A stretch of 64,000 nt of DNA, taken from Anaerolineae bacterium (GTDB taxonomy: Bacteria; Chloroflexota; Anaerolineae; Aggregatilineales; Phototrophicaceae). The notes beneath the pieces were generated by a model, which saw only the letters and a list, made by a program, of their open reading frames with translations, searched no databases and had not been told where the DNA came from. Shown here piece after piece: positions 42,245 through 53,200 of this stretch. Both the position numbers and the translations under genes were made by a program. Position 1 is the first letter of the stretch. The number at the start of each line of letters is the position of its first letter. The stretch covers positions 1-64,000 of the forward strand of contig JALHNB010000010.1 of the NCBI GenBank assembly GCA_022843745.1, read 5' to 3'.

Positions 42245-42850
42245 TTATTGCCCGGCTATTGCCGTCGCCGTCGCGATCAAAACAGGGCGCAGCGTTGGGC
42301 GGGCAGCGTCCACTGTCGCTTGAAAATTGAGCGCGTCCTCGGTGCTGCGGGGCAGAACCGAATCAACGTAAAAATTACGAGTCTGAACAATCTCGGTTTC
42401 GACAGTATCGTATTCTTCCGCTGGCATCTGGACGCCCAATACGCCAACCATATAGAGGCCACCCACAAACATCACCAGTACAATCGCGGCGATCACATAG
42501 GCCGCACGCCGATTAGAATTTTTTACGGCGGGAGTATGCACTTTCAAATGAAGATTTTTGTCGGAAGTGGAAAGCCGTTGAACTAACGTTTCCAGGTTAT
42601 AGCCTCCTCTAAAATCGACAGCCTCAAGATTCTCGATCAAACTGGGAAGCGGCGTGGTCTGCGCCAAAACGGGTACGATCAGCTTGTTCTGGTCGAGCGC
42701 TTCGATGATCGCGTTTTGTACAGCACTGTCTTCTATGGCTTGCGGCGATAAGATGACAATGAGATGGTTGGCGCTGTTTAAGTCGCGCGGCAGGTCGTTT
42801 TGAATGCGGGTTGCTAAGGCAGCATCCGCCCGGTGATTGATGATCGTCAT
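42245..42850 (-). CDS. Membrane protein with truncated TIR-like domain
   Basis: 201 residues. ANHLIVILSPQAIEDSAVQNAIIEALDQNKLIVPVLAQTTPLPSLIENLEAVDFRG matches the middle and end of a TIR domain (strands C and D), but the usual opening FISYS...D is reduced to MTIINHRADAAL, so the first strand and its loop are altered. A membrane helix (about 114-136) and an external tail follow. The ATG overlaps the TGA of the CopCD gene (ATGA), so synthesis is coupled. Catalytic NADase activity looks doubtful because I cannot find the TIR glutamate in its usual setting. Confidence 0.6.
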   Translation of the reverse strand: MTIINHRADAALATRIQNDLPRDLNSANHLIVILSPQAIEDSAVQNAIIEALDQNKLIVPVLAQTTPLPSLIENLEAVDFRGGYNLETLVQRLSTSDKNLHLKVHTPAVKNSNRRAAYVIAAIVLVMFVGGLYMVGVLGVQMPAEEYDTVETEIVQTRNFYVDSVLPRSTEDALNFQATVDAARPTLRPVLIATATAIAGQ

Positions 42851-45066
42851 GTCAGATTCTCCCATGTTCGAAGGTAATTGACGATATGCCAGCGCTGCTC
42901 GTCGGTGAGTGTTTCAGCGCAAGGCAAGAGTGTGCGCCAACCGTCGCGAATCATGGCAAAAAGTTGTTCATCGCGAATATTCGGCAGGCGCTCTTTGAGG
43001 ATACGGATGTCGGGTGATTCCGGCTGCCAGACAGCGCAGGATTCATTGAATAGCGAGAGTCCTTCTTGCAGCGATTCTTCATTTGGCAGGGTGGGATTGA
43101 TAATTTGTGGCGGCGGGTTAAGCGTGATTTCATAATTGACTTGATTCTGCTGAATCATAATAAAACCCGCCACAAGAAAAAATGTCGTAGCGACAGTCGC
43201 GCTGACACCAACGGTAAGGCTGGCTGGCGTTAAATGTAGCCAGTGATAAAAACGTCGTAAAACTGGAAGCGCCGCCCAGATCATCGCCAAAAATACGCCG
43301 ATCAGTGCGGCGATATTCAAAAATCCTGGATTGCGCGATTCGATCACGCTGGCATCATCGGTGATCGTCCAATCGAAGGCTGCACGACGGGTATTGCCAT
43401 CGGGCGTTAAAATATCGACCAGAGTCAGCCAATCCCCTTCTCGGTTGATGTCCGCCCCGGCAGCCACATACAGGCCAGAATCAACAGCTTCGGCTTCATG
43501 CCATGCGCTGCGCCAATCCAGCGCCGGGTTGACCATCTGCAAGCGCACATCTACACCGTCAAGAGGCTGACCATCGCGTGTGACCAGCGTGTCGTAAGTG
43601 TTGATGCCGGGGCCGCCGGGTGAAAGCGTAACGCTGATATTCAAGCCGTTAACCGTCTGGTTTGCGCTCGGTGCGGGCGGGAGTTCATCAACTTGGGGTG
43701 GCTGCGGGATGGGGGTCGCGCTCAGATTGGCGACAGCGACCAGTGTGACGATAGCTAGAATGATTTCCAAACGCAGAGTCAGCGCCAACGAGATTGCTCG
43801 ACTAAAACGAGTTGACCATCGGGCATAACGTTCGGGATTCACGACGATCTGATGCCCCAGACCTAATACCAGCAAACTCGCCACGAGGATCAACTTAACA
43901 AATAACGCGCCGCCCCAGGCTGTTTCGGTCAGGTCGGAAGGTTGATACAACCAATTGAGCGAACTGTAGATTCCGGTAGCGATCACAATCACTACGGCGC
44001 TGACCGCCAGACGTGAAAATCGCCGCAGCACCGCCAGCAGCGCCAATCGTCGCTCCTCAGCGTTATAAGGGCGCAAAGCAGCCGGAAGCACCAGTACCAG
44101 CGCTGCCAGCCCACCGACCCACGCGCCAACTGCCAGCGAATGAATCCAATCGACAAAAATGCCGACCCAGGGCAGCATCAACGACCCGGCGGCGTGGCTG
44201 CTGACGCTGAATGTGCCGATCAGGAGCGGCATCAACCAGGCATTCGCCACCCAGAATGCCCGCACGGATTCTGGCGGCAGATTGCGCGGATAGACGCTGA
44301 AGCCAAACAGCGCAGCCATGATCGCCAAAAACGCGATTCTCACGTTCCAGACATCACCAAAGCGCGAACCGATCCGCACGACACTCCATAAATTCTGCGA
44401 GAGGACTTCTGCCGCGCCCGTGTTAAAAAAAACCATCGACTGCTGAATCAGCGCCAGAATATTGGCAGCAACCGCGACCACGAGCGCGACAATCACGATC
44501 CAGTTCAGGCGATTCATCACGCGCGGCGGCAAAAATCCGGTTAGATGTTCAACGCTGCCCCACGCCGGGACGAGGATGAAGCTGTAGGCCACAAACACCC
44601 CGAACAACAGCATGATCGAACCCATCAGCAGGACTCGCCAGACAATTTCCAGCGGCATGACCTCGTATCCTGATGACCCGGCTATCCCACCGACTGCCGC
44701 GCCGACGAAAAAAACGCGGCTTTCAGCATTCACATGACCATCGCTGGCAAAAGCTGGACGCAGCTCGACAATATATGCGCCGTCGGGTAGGCCAGTCGGG
44801 ACACGCAGCGACATCAACGCCTGATTATTCTCGTCCACGCCGCCTGTCGCCAGAACAGCGCCCGTCTGGTCGCGCAAAATAAGACTGCTGAAATCCGTCT
44901 CCAGGTCTTCGCTAAACCAGTATTGAACGCGAGTGGGTGGGCGTTGCAGTACCGTGCGATCCTGGGGAATCGAACGGACGATATAGCCGTGCGCCGACGC
45001 GGGGGTGATGATCGTCAGCAGCGCGGCAACCGTAAGTAAAACGGGCAGCCGCAGCAGAAAACGCAT
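42847..45066 (-). CDS. CopC-CopD copper fusion protein with degenerate cytochrome c tail
   Basis: 739 residues. Signal peptide to about 25, then a CopC domain opening HGYIVRSIPQ, whose N-terminal His is a copper ligand, with YWFSEDLE and VNAESRVFFV; next a CopD domain with about eight helices, including HSLAVGAWVGGLAALVLVLP; an external domain (YtkA-like, about 465-590); two more helices; and a C-terminal segment laid out like a cytochrome c (EGLSLFNESCAVWQPES ... LTDEQRWHIVNYLRTW). There CxxCH is changed to CAVWQ, so haem cannot attach normally. Probable copper uptake or tolerance protein; coupled to the TIR-like gene. Confidence 0.85.
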   Translation of the reverse strand: MRFLLRLPVLLTVAALLTIITPASAHGYIVRSIPQDRTVLQRPPTRVQYWFSEDLETDFSSLILRDQTGAVLATGGVDENNQALMSLRVPTGLPDGAYIVELRPAFASDGHVNAESRVFFVGAAVGGIAGSSGYEVMPLEIVWRVLLMGSIMLLFGVFVAYSFILVPAWGSVEHLTGFLPPRVMNRLNWIVIVALVVAVAANILALIQQSMVFFNTGAAEVLSQNLWSVVRIGSRFGDVWNVRIAFLAIMAALFGFSVYPRNLPPESVRAFWVANAWLMPLLIGTFSVSSHAAGSLMLPWVGIFVDWIHSLAVGAWVGGLAALVLVLPAALRPYNAEERRLALLAVLRRFSRLAVSAVVIVIATGIYSSLNWLYQPSDLTETAWGGALFVKLILVASLLVLGLGHQIVVNPERYARWSTRFSRAISLALTLRLEIILAIVTLVAVANLSATPIPQPPQVDELPPAPSANQTVNGLNISVTLSPGGPGINTYDTLVTRDGQPLDGVDVRLQMVNPALDWRSAWHEAEAVDSGLYVAAGADINREGDWLTLVDILTPDGNTRRAAFDWTITDDASVIESRNPGFLNIAALIGVFLAMIWAALPVLRRFYHWLHLTPASLTVGVSATVATTFFLVAGFIMIQQNQVNYEITLNPPPQIINPTLPNEESLQEGLSLFNESCAVWQPESPDIRILKERLPNIRDEQLFAMIRDGWRTLLPCAETLTDEQRWHIVNYLRTWENLT

Positions 45067-45199
45067 AAAATTCCTTGAAACAACTTGAGACGATTCTACC
45101 GCAGTATACCAGACCTTGTTCGAATTTTCACGAACTACTTATATCGGCTTGTCCTGTGCTACACTGGATGAAATTTGATGATTATGAGGCGAATGAAAC

Positions 45200-46033
45200 A
45201 TGATTAGCGCTGATCTCGTCAACCACTATCAACAAAACGGCTTTGTCATCGTATCCGGGCTGTTTTCTGATGAAGAAGTCCAGATGTATATCGAGCATTA
45301 TATGGCTTTGAATGCGCAGGGATATGGCGAAGGCCAGCATACCGTTCAGGATGAAACAGACCCCTTGAAAAAATATCCACGCCTGATGCACCCGCACCGC
45401 CATGACAGCATCAGCATGGATTGGATGCTCGATAAACGCATCGTCGAATGCCTGGAAGCACTCATTGGCGAAGAGCCGTATGCGACGCAAACCATGATGT
45501 ATTACAAACCGCCGGGATCACGCGGGCAAGCGCTGCATCAGGATCAATTTTATCTGCGCGTCCAGCCGGGAACGTGTATGGCGGCGTGGATGGCGCTGGA
45601 TCGCTGCGATGAAGAAAATGGCTGCCTGCAAATCGTGCCAGGAAGCGGCAATCTGCCCGTGTTGTGCAGTGTCCAGGCCGATCTGACTAAAAGTTTTTCC
45701 GCTGATACCGTTCAGGTTCCAGAGGGTACGGAAACAGTGCCAATCGTTTTGGAGCCGGGGGACGTGCTGTTTTTCAACGGCAGCGTGATTCACGGTAGCT
45801 TCCCGAATACCAGTGAAACCCGTTTCCGCAGGTCTTTAATTGGTCATTATGTTAGTGGCGAAGCGCAGACCGTTGCGAAGTGGTATAACCCAGTCTGGCG
45901 GATGGATGGCACAAAAATTGACCTGGAAAACAGTAAATGGGGTGGCTCGTGCGGCGTGTGGGTGAATAAAGACGGTACGCCGGTTGTCGAAATGGCAGGC
46001 GTTGAAATGCGCCAGAATTACGAAATTCACTAA
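45200..46033 (+). CDS. Phytanoyl-CoA dioxygenase (PhyH) family protein
   Basis: Fe(II)/2-oxoglutarate-dependent oxygenase, 277 residues. The iron triad is visible: HQDQFYLRVQPG (His and Asp of HxD) and the distal His in GDVLFFNGSVIHGSFPN, with the 2-oxoglutarate Arg in RFRRSLIGHY. AWMALDRCDEENGCLQIVPGSG is the usual strand-turn. Family members hydroxylate fatty acyl groups or small metabolites; the substrate is not evident. GAGG precedes the ATG. An SDR gene follows on the same strand, after a perfect 16-bp hairpin. Confidence 0.92.
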   Translation: MISADLVNHYQQNGFVIVSGLFSDEEVQMYIEHYMALNAQGYGEGQHTVQDETDPLKKYPRLMHPHRHDSISMDWMLDKRIVECLEALIGEEPYATQTMMYYKPPGSRGQALHQDQFYLRVQPGTCMAAWMALDRCDEENGCLQIVPGSGNLPVLCSVQADLTKSFSADTVQVPEGTETVPIVLEPGDVLFFNGSVIHGSFPNTSETRFRRSLIGHYVSGEAQTVAKWYNPVWRMDGTKIDLENSKWGGSCGVWVNKDGTPVVEMAGVEMRQNYEIH

Positions 46034-46042
46034 ATTGTACTG

Positions 46043-46087
46043 AGTGCTGAGTTTAAAGATTTTACTTTAGACTTTAAACTCAGCACT
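46043..46087. repeat. Perfect 16-bp hairpin of GTGCTGAG type
   Basis: AGTGCTGAGTTTAAAG (46043-46058) and CTTTAAACTCAGCACT (46072-46087) around a 13-base loop. Another type in the collection of intergenic palindromes; it fills the gap between the PhyH and SDR genes. Confidence 0.85.
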
Positions 46088-46113
46088 TTATACTTGGCAC
46101 TTTTAACTCCCCT

Positions 46114-46899
46114 ATGACCCATAAACTCAACGACAAAATCGCGCTGATTACAGGCGGCAACTCCGGCATCGGGCGGGCGACGGCGCTTTTATTTGCGCAG
46201 GAAGGCGCGAAAGTCGTGATCGCCGCACGAAATCGTGAAAAAGCAGATGCGACACTCGCGCAAATTCAACAGTTGGGCGGGACAGCGGTATTTGTCGCCT
46301 GCGATGTGCGGCAGCCCGAAGACTGCCTCCACGCTGCCGAATTTGCTGTCCAAAAGTTTGGGCGAATCGACGTTCTTTTCAACAACGCTGGCATTGTGCC
46401 GAGTGGTACGATTCTGGAGACTTCGCTGGAAACGTGGGCGGATACCTGGCAGACCAATGTCAGCGGCACATTTTTTGTGACTCGCTCGGTGCTGCCTTTC
46501 ATGATTCAGCAGGGCAGCGGCGTGATCGTCAATAATGCGTCCGATTGGGCGATGGTTGGTGGACAAAACGCGGCGGCTTATTGTGCCAGCAAAGGGGCGA
46601 TTGTTTCACTGACAAAATCGCTGGCACTCGACCACGCTCGACAGGGAATCCGCGTCAATGCCGTCTGCCCTGGCGACACCTATGTCGAACGCTGGGATTC
46701 GCGCCTCAATCCAGGTCAAGACCGCGAAAATTGGCTGCTCGAAGTGGGGCAGAATTTTCCGCTGGGGCGAGTCGGGATGGCGGAAGAAATCGCCCGCGCC
46801 GTATTATTTTTAACATCCGATGATTCCAGCTATATGACCGGACAAACGCTGGTCATCGACGGTGGTAACACGGCGGGCGGGACTTCGGCAAAATATTAG
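46114..46899 (+). CDS. Short-chain dehydrogenase/reductase
   Basis: 261-residue classical SDR: cofactor loop TGGNSGIGRATALLF, NNAGIVPSG, catalytic Ser (VNNASDWAM) and YCASKGAIV (Tyr and Lys), and C-terminal SDDSSYMTGQTLVIDGGNTAGG. The acidic residue after the second strand is replaced by AARNREK, which favours NADP(H). Substrate unknown; proximity to the PhyH oxygenase may mean a shared pathway. No good ribosome-binding site precedes the ATG. Its end overlaps the convergent sugar dehydrogenase gene by 4 bases. Confidence 0.92.
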   Translation: MTHKLNDKIALITGGNSGIGRATALLFAQEGAKVVIAARNREKADATLAQIQQLGGTAVFVACDVRQPEDCLHAAEFAVQKFGRIDVLFNNAGIVPSGTILETSLETWADTWQTNVSGTFFVTRSVLPFMIQQGSGVIVNNASDWAMVGGQNAAAYCASKGAIVSLTKSLALDHARQGIRVNAVCPGDTYVERWDSRLNPGQDRENWLLEVGQNFPLGRVGMAEEIARAVLFLTSDDSSYMTGQTLVIDGGNTAGGTSAKY

Positions 46900-48056
46900 C
46901 CCGCTGGTGCGTAGACCACGCGGAAAATCTCACCTGTCAGATATTCCAGCACATACAGCGCCCCATCCGGCCCAACAGTGACATCGACAGGCCGTCCCCA
47001 TTCAGTCGTGAACTGCAAAAACATCTGGAAATCTCCTGTATAAGTGCCATCGGCGGTGGGTTGCAGCGGCACGAAAATGACACCATGCCCGGAATCGAGT
47101 TCTACGGACGGGGTACGTGTGCCGAACTGCGCAACGAACACCCCATTCTGGAAAGCGGCGGGAAACTGTGTCGCGCTGTAATAAACCAGTCCAGCGCTCA
47201 CACTCGCAGCAGGAAACTCGGCAATCGGCGGTTCGCTGGTATTTCCGCTGGGGAGTGTTTTGCCGAAAACATTTGGAAAACCATAATCGCGTCCCTGGCG
47301 GACATGATTGAGTTCTTCAGGTGGGAGCACGCGCAGAGTCTCATCTAACTGGTCGGGAGCTTCATCGACGGCAAAAAGATCGCCGTTCGGTAAAAAGGTC
47401 AGATCATAGGGATTGCGGAATCCAGTCGCGAATACTTCCAATTCGCTGCCGTCAGGGTTCATACGCAATATCGAGGCTTCCCACTGTTCCTGAATTGGGC
47501 CATGATCGGTGGTCGAGCCGATGCCAACATAAATTTTGCCGTCTGGCCCAATGGCGATGCCGTTGTTAGAGTGGAACGGATACACGAGCGCAGGCAGACC
47601 GAACACAATTGGATCAATCGCGTCGTAAATCCCGTCGCTATCGACATCGAGCATTCGAACGATACGCCCTTTATCCGAAATGTATAACGCGCCGTCTGAC
47701 CCAAATGCTAAACCTACAGCGTGTTCAAGAACATTCGCTTCGTTTGCATATAATAATTCGCGATGATCGGCGATGTAATCACCGTTATCGTCACGCAGTC
47801 GGAAAAGCTGCCCGTCGTTTGTCAGCACGTTAATCTCACCATCGGGGTCGAATGTGAAAGCGGATGCTCCCGGCCTGGCAAGCCCTCCGTAAATGCTGAT
47901 CTCAAACCCATCCGGGATAAATGTTACACGCTCGGTGAGCGGCGGCGGGCCGGGTGGTGTAGGCTCTACGGTAGGGGTGTCCGCAGCGCTTGAACATCCC
48001 ACCAGTAAAATGAGCAGCAGGGTAATTGTCAGGTATCGCATCATGCTCGGTTTCAT
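46896..48056 (-). CDS. PQQ-dependent sugar dehydrogenase-like lipoprotein
   Basis: 386 residues. Lipobox LLVGCSS (Cys about 21) and a Thr/Pro linker, then a six-bladed beta-propeller of the soluble glucose/sorbosone dehydrogenase type: VGLAFGSDGALYISDKGRIVRML, NNGIAIGPDGKIYVGIGS, FATGFRNPYDLTFLPNGDLFAVDE and VDVTVGPDGALYVLEYLTGEIFRV. Family enzymes oxidise aldoses with PQQ; many relatives have no tested activity. Alternative ATGs at 48044 and 48041 would shorten the signal peptide slightly. Confidence 0.88.
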   Translation of the reverse strand: MKPSMMRYLTITLLLILLVGCSSAADTPTVEPTPPGPPPLTERVTFIPDGFEISIYGGLARPGASAFTFDPDGEINVLTNDGQLFRLRDDNGDYIADHRELLYANEANVLEHAVGLAFGSDGALYISDKGRIVRMLDVDSDGIYDAIDPIVFGLPALVYPFHSNNGIAIGPDGKIYVGIGSTTDHGPIQEQWEASILRMNPDGSELEVFATGFRNPYDLTFLPNGDLFAVDEAPDQLDETLRVLPPEELNHVRQGRDYGFPNVFGKTLPSGNTSEPPIAEFPAASVSAGLVYYSATQFPAAFQNGVFVAQFGTRTPSVELDSGHGVIFVPLQPTADGTYTGDFQMFLQFTTEWGRPVDVTVGPDGALYVLEYLTGEIFRVVYAPAG

Positions 48057-48193
48057 CTCTCAAATGGCTTCGATAATGAAGCTCAATATTACTCCTATTC
48101 AGCGCTTCAGGGAATAAAAATTATTCGGCGGCTCAGGAAATAAAAACGCCGCTGTGTGCGGCGTCAATTTTTAAATTCAAAAAATAAGCGGTA

Positions 48194-49315
48194 CTAACTC
48201 ATGTAATCGCGCAGTTGGCGGCTGCGGCGTGGGTGACGCAGGCGGCGCAGCGCTCGGCCTTCGATCTGGCGGATACGTTCGCGCGTGAGGCCAAATTTTT
48301 GACCGACTTCTTCCAGCGTGTAGCTGCGTCCGTTTTGCAGTCCAAAGCGCAAACGCAGGATACGTGCTTCGCGAGGTGTCAGGGTGCTGAGCACTTCTTC
48401 GATTTTGTCGCGCAGCAAATTGTCATACGCGCTTTGAGCCGGGGTCGGCACAGAGTCGTTCTCGATGAAATTGCCCAGTTCGCTGTCTTCATCTTCGCCA
48501 ACAGGATGTTCCAGGCTCAAGGGCTGCCAGGAAACGCGCAGCATCCACTGAACTTTACGCGGATCAATATCCATCTCGACAGCGATTTCCTCGGCTGTTG
48601 GTTTGCGTCCGTATTCCTGCTCCATGGTGCGTGCAACCCGGTAGAGGCGGCGGATGCGGTCACTCATGTGAACAGGCACACGGATTGTACGCCCCTGGTC
48701 GGCAATCGCGCGGGTGATGGTCTGGCGAATCCACCATGTGGCGTAGGTGCTGAAGCGGAAGCCGCGCCGATAGTCGAACTTTTCGACAGCTTTCATCAAC
48801 CCCAGGTTGCCTTCCTGGATCAAATCCAGGAAGGGGACACCCCGGCACATGTATTTTTTGGCGATGGAAACGACCAAACGAGTGTTTGCTTTAATGAGGT
48901 GGTCACGGGCATTAACGCCATCCTGTTCGAGAAGCTGCCATTCAAGCAGGCGGCGGCTTTCAGGGTTTTTCTTGATCTTTTTCTCGGCGGCTAAACCTGC
49001 TTCGAGGCGCACGGCCAGGTTAATTTCTTCCTCATTCGTCAGGAGTGGCACACGCGCCATTTCCTTGAGATATAACCCAACGGTGTCGCTTGAGGCCATG
49101 ACGGTTAGATCATAATCCTCGTCCTCATTATCCTCATCTGAATCCAGATCATCCTCGTCTTCATCGTTGAAGTCATCGTCAAAGGGCAGCGAATCATCGG
49201 CAAAAAAGCCGTCGTCGAAAGAATCGCCTTCGCTCCCCCGGATGAGGTCGTCATTGAAGAAATCCATGTCGGATATTCTATCGAGTCGAGAACTATGAGA
49301 ATCGCTAAAGTCCAT
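48194..49315 (-). CDS. rpoD: Primary RNA polymerase sigma factor RpoD
   Basis: 373 residues from the ATG at 49315, which follows GGGGGG at 10-15 bases; a longer reading back to 49411 would overlap the upstream gene. An acidic N-terminal stretch (about 30-70, mostly Asp/Glu) replaces region 1.1. Region 1.2 is [25 protein letters not shown]; region 2 includes [35 protein letters not shown]; region 3 follows, and region 4.2 is [30 protein letters not shown], complete for -35 recognition. The promoters I identify in this window have TTGACA/TATAAT elements, in keeping with it. Confidence 0.95.
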   Translation of the reverse strand: MDFSDSHSSRLDRISDMDFFNDDLIRGSEGDSFDDGFFADDSLPFDDDFNDEDEDDLDSDEDNEDEDYDLTVMASSDTVGLYLKEMARVPLLTNEEEINLAVRLEAGLAAEKKIKKNPESRRLLEWQLLEQDGVNARDHLIKANTRLVVSIAKKYMCRGVPFLDLIQEGNLGLMKAVEKFDYRRGFRFSTYATWWIRQTITRAIADQGRTIRVPVHMSDRIRRLYRVARTMEQEYGRKPTAEEIAVEMDIDPRKVQWMLRVSWQPLSLEHPVGEDEDSELGNFIENDSVPTPAQSAYDNLLRDKIEEVLSTLTPREARILRLRFGLQNGRSYTLEEVGQKFGLTRERIRQIEGRALRRLRHPRRSRQLRDYMS

Positions 49316-49347
49316 CAAGATATTACCCCCCACAAACAATATTAGAT

Positions 49348-49851
49348 TTATTTCCCGTCCAGAAGCTGCTTCAATTGTGCTAGCCGAGGATCCACATATT
49401 CGGCTGCACAATCACAGGTGTCATAGTTCAGGTTTGCGCCACAGTCGGGACACAACCCTTTGCAATCATCTCGGCACAAAATGCCTCGCGAGAGGATGAT
49501 AAGAGCCTCGGCGCGCACCAAAGGAGCCAGATCAAGAATGCCATCATCGAGAACACCAAATTCGACATTCTCTGGTGTCAGGTAAGCGTACAATTCTTCA
49601 ATTTTAATGGTGAGGTTGCGTGATACAGGATCGAGGCAGCGGTAGCAGTCGTCTTCAAGGCCAATTTCAAGTTCGCCCTGTACCAGGATGCCTTCTTTGG
49701 TGCGGCTGAGGCGAATAGGGCCTTTGATGAATTTCAGATAGACATCATCGGCAACACGCACAGCCGGGACATCAAATATCGAGTCATGGCTGTGACCCGG
49801 GCCTGCGGAAAGCAGGAAACCGGTGTTGAGTTTCAAGACACGATTGCTCAC
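49348..49851 (-). CDS. DUF177 (YceD-like) protein
   Basis: About 167 residues from a GTG at 49851; the open frame extends to 49995, but homologues begin near [14 protein letters not shown], so the longer form is unlikely. [30 protein letters not shown] is the core of DUF177, and the C-terminal cysteines [23 protein letters not shown] form a likely zinc site. In many bacteria the gene precedes rpmF and serves rRNA or ribosome assembly; here rpoD follows at 32 bases instead. The start site is uncertain because no clear ribosome-binding site is visible. Confidence 0.85.
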   Translation of the reverse strand: MSNRVLKLNTGFLLSAGPGHSHDSIFDVPAVRVADDVYLKFIKGPIRLSRTKEGILVQGELEIGLEDDCYRCLDPVSRNLTIKIEELYAYLTPENVEFGVLDDGILDLAPLVRAEALIILSRGILCRDDCKGLCPDCGANLNYDTCDCAAEYVDPRLAQLKQLLDGK

Positions 49852-50253
49852 ATAGTTGTTGGCAAACGGTTTCACAGCTTTTAGACCTTGTGTAATGTGA
49901 CAGTTCTTGACAAACTTCACAACTTCTATCTTGGGATTATATGAGAATTCATTGTCTTGTGTCAAGATATGCGACAAGTGCTTAACGTAAAACAAACGAA
50001 TTTTTCGTGAAATTCCAAGATTTGTGACAAAACCTGTCGCAAACTACTCTCTACCCTTTTTAAACCTATAAGTAAACTATTGCACCATATAGTTACTAAA
50101 CTGTAATCTGTTTTCCGTTAAATTTAGGTGTCGATAATGTAATAATATGACATATTCTGAAGATTGTAAAGCTTTTGCTCGTAAAAAATGCAGCGGTACT
50201 GGGTACTATATGCTACAATTTTATGGTACTTAAGTCCTTGAAGGGTTGCCAGA
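49852..50253. other. AT-rich divergent intergenic region
   Basis: Between the divergent DUF177 and kinase genes. The segment 49990-50225 is notably A/T-rich with runs such as TTTTTAAACCTATAAGTAAAC, and should hold both promoters; no hexamer pair stands out. GAAGGG lies about 10 bases before the kinase ATG. I see no RNA gene or repeat here. Confidence 0.5.
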
Positions 50254-53200
50254 ATGATTGGTACGCGGCTTGGCCCGTATGAACTCATTGAAGAAGTCGG
50301 CAAAGGCGGCATGGCGACAGTTTATCGTGCCTATCAGCCTGCCCTGGATCGCTATGTTGCCGTCAAGGTGATTCATCGTTCAATTTCTGGCGATAGCAGT
50401 GCCACCGAGCGCTTTCAACGGGAGGCTCGCTTGGTCACGCGGCTGGAACATCCTCACCTCCTGCCAATCCATGATTATAACGCCACCCATGACCCGCCCT
50501 ACATCGTCATGCGTTACCTCGAAAGCGGGACGCTGAAGGACATCCTCGATCAAGACCCGATTCCGCTGAAAGAAATTGGATTCATGCTGCGGCAGGTGTG
50601 CGCCGCGCTGGATTATGCCCATCGTCAGGGTGTTATCCATCGGGACATCAAGCCGTCGAATATTATGGTTGACCAGGATGGCAATGCTTTTCTGACCGAT
50701 TTTGGTATCGCTCGTATCAGCGGTATGACTGGCCCTGGAATCACCGGAACGGGTTTCGCCGTCGGTACACCGGGCTACATGGCACCTGAGCAGGGCATGG
50801 GGCTGGAAGTCGATGCAGGTGCGGATATTTACGCGCTGGGTGTGATGACGTTCCAGCTTATCACAGGGCGGATGCCATTCGATGCGGAAACGCCGCTGGC
50901 ATTAATTATCAAGCACATCAATGAGGTAATCCCAAACGTTACCGACTTTAATCCGAGTGTGCCTCCTGAACTCGATGCGATTCTGAGCAAGGCGCTGGCG
51001 AAATCGTCAGCAGATCGCTATGAGACAGCCACAGAATTTGCCGAAGCGATTGTCCAGGCTGTAGGCGCATCGTCGATCAGCACACCCGTTGTCCTGCGCC
51101 ACGCGGCTCAAAACACGATCAACCAGATTCGAGAGGAACGAGACGAGCGCAAAGCGGAAATCGAAGCCACAGTCACGAAATTTGAAAGCCAACGTGGGCG
51201 TGTGATTGATGATAGGCCGACGACACGCCTGCAAACGGATAAATCGCCGATTCAGCCGACCTTAACGCCCCGGCGCGGCTTCCCAATTACAGCGATAGTC
51301 GTTGGCCTGATTGTCGTCGCTATCGGCGCGGCGCTATTGATAACGTCCAACAATAATAACGAATCAAGTTTGACATTGACCGAAACAGTGGTTGCGATCT
51401 TGAGCGAAACGCCTTTCCCAACCCAGGAAATGACGCTCATTGTTGCTGCTGACGCGACATCTGCGCCCCAGAATACCGCTGTGCTGATACCGTCGGATAC
51501 ACCCACAACGACCAACACGCCCACGAATACCTTAACTTTTACACCGACAGATACACCGACAGCAACAGTAACGGAAACTTCAACGGCGACATTTACGCCA
51601 ACGCATACCCCAACCAATACCCTCACTCCAACACCTGCCACGCCCGTTGTGCAAGCGCTGCGTGAGATTACGGCGCGTGGCGGCCCGGGCTCACAATATC
51701 CCGCAGTCGCAACGCTGGAAACCAGTGAGCAGCTTGATATTGTTGGTATCAGCGAAGATGGCTCATGGTTTCAGATCGCGCTGGCGGATGGCTCATTAGG
51801 CTGGATTACAACATCGTCGTCACTCGTGAATGCCTATGGTGCACTGACGGTTGTTCCGGTAGCTGCCGCGCCGACAGAAACACCAACGGATACACCAACA
51901 TCGACCTATACGCCAACGGACACGCCGACTTCAACACCAACGTTGACGAATACACCGACAGATACACCCACCAAAACCGAAACACCGACGGATACGCCGA
52001 CAGCGACCAATACACCCACGACGACTGCAACTCATACGCCGACGGACACGCCAACGTCAACGCCCACGCTGACGAATACACCGACAGACACGCCAACGGA
52101 TACACCTACAGCGACAGCAACGGAAACCTCGACGGCGACCTATACGCCCACCGATACACCGACCTCAACGCCGACGGCTAGCGAAACGCCAACGGATACG
52201 GCGACGCCAACCTTTACGCCCACCGATACGCCGACAGCGACAGCGACGGAAACTTCGACGGCGACCTATACACCCAGCGTCACCGCGACATTTATCCCCT
52301 CGCTCACGCCTGTTCCGGCGGGACGTTTGCCCTATGTCGCCGATTTTGAAGGCGCTGAATCTGTGTTGGGATGGGATTTTGACCCGGCGGTGTGGCAAGT
52401 GGTGAACGAAGGTGGCGAAAATCTGCTCATCGGCAAGGCCGCACTGAATCAGCCCTTGCGCATCATGGGTATGGGGCAACCGGAATGGCTCAATGCGGAT
52501 GCCTCCGATCTGGTCATCAATTTTAGCGTGAATCTCGATCCCCAGGCCAACGGCGCACGTCTCATTTTCCGCTATTCCGACGAGGGTTATAACGTCCTCG
52601 AAATTTTGCCCGGCCTGATGATCCTGCGGCGCAACGCGACCACGCCGGATATTTTCGCACGTGAAAGTGAGCGCATATTAAGGACGCTTCAGGTGCCTGT
52701 GCAGGGCAACACCTGGTACAACATCACGCTCTGGGTGGACGGCGCACGAATTTTCATCTATCTGGATCGCAAGTTAATCGTCACTCAGGAAGATAACATT
52801 TTCCCCACACTCGGCGCAGGCGAAATTCTACTGCAACTGAACAGCGCAACCCGGCCTGTGCGCTTTGACGATATTCTGATTCAACGTGCCGCGCAGATCA
52901 GCGATCATTTCGGGGTCGCTGGTGTACCCAGTACATGGCAAACGACCAGTACGACACTGACCACGATTGGGCAGGAGGACGGCGGTAATCAGTTCCTTCG
53001 TATTCAGGGGCCGGTGACGATCACGCCGCAGATTCAGCCTGTGCGTGACATCCATCTAACTTGTCGATTCTGGGTCGAGCAAGGTGGCTACACGATGCGT
53101 CTGCGGAAAAACGCGGGCGGGATGCTGACGTTCGAATACAGCGCGGGTAATCTGAGTATATCGCAGCTTGATGGCGCGGGGGGCGTGGTGAGCGCCTTTA

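Noticed and set aside
51500-52320. Long direct repeats (ACACCGAC/CGACGGATAC units) as a CRISPR array or minisatellite without coding role
   Set aside because: The frame is open throughout and the units encode the Thr/Pro stalks of the kinase; there are no regular spacers.
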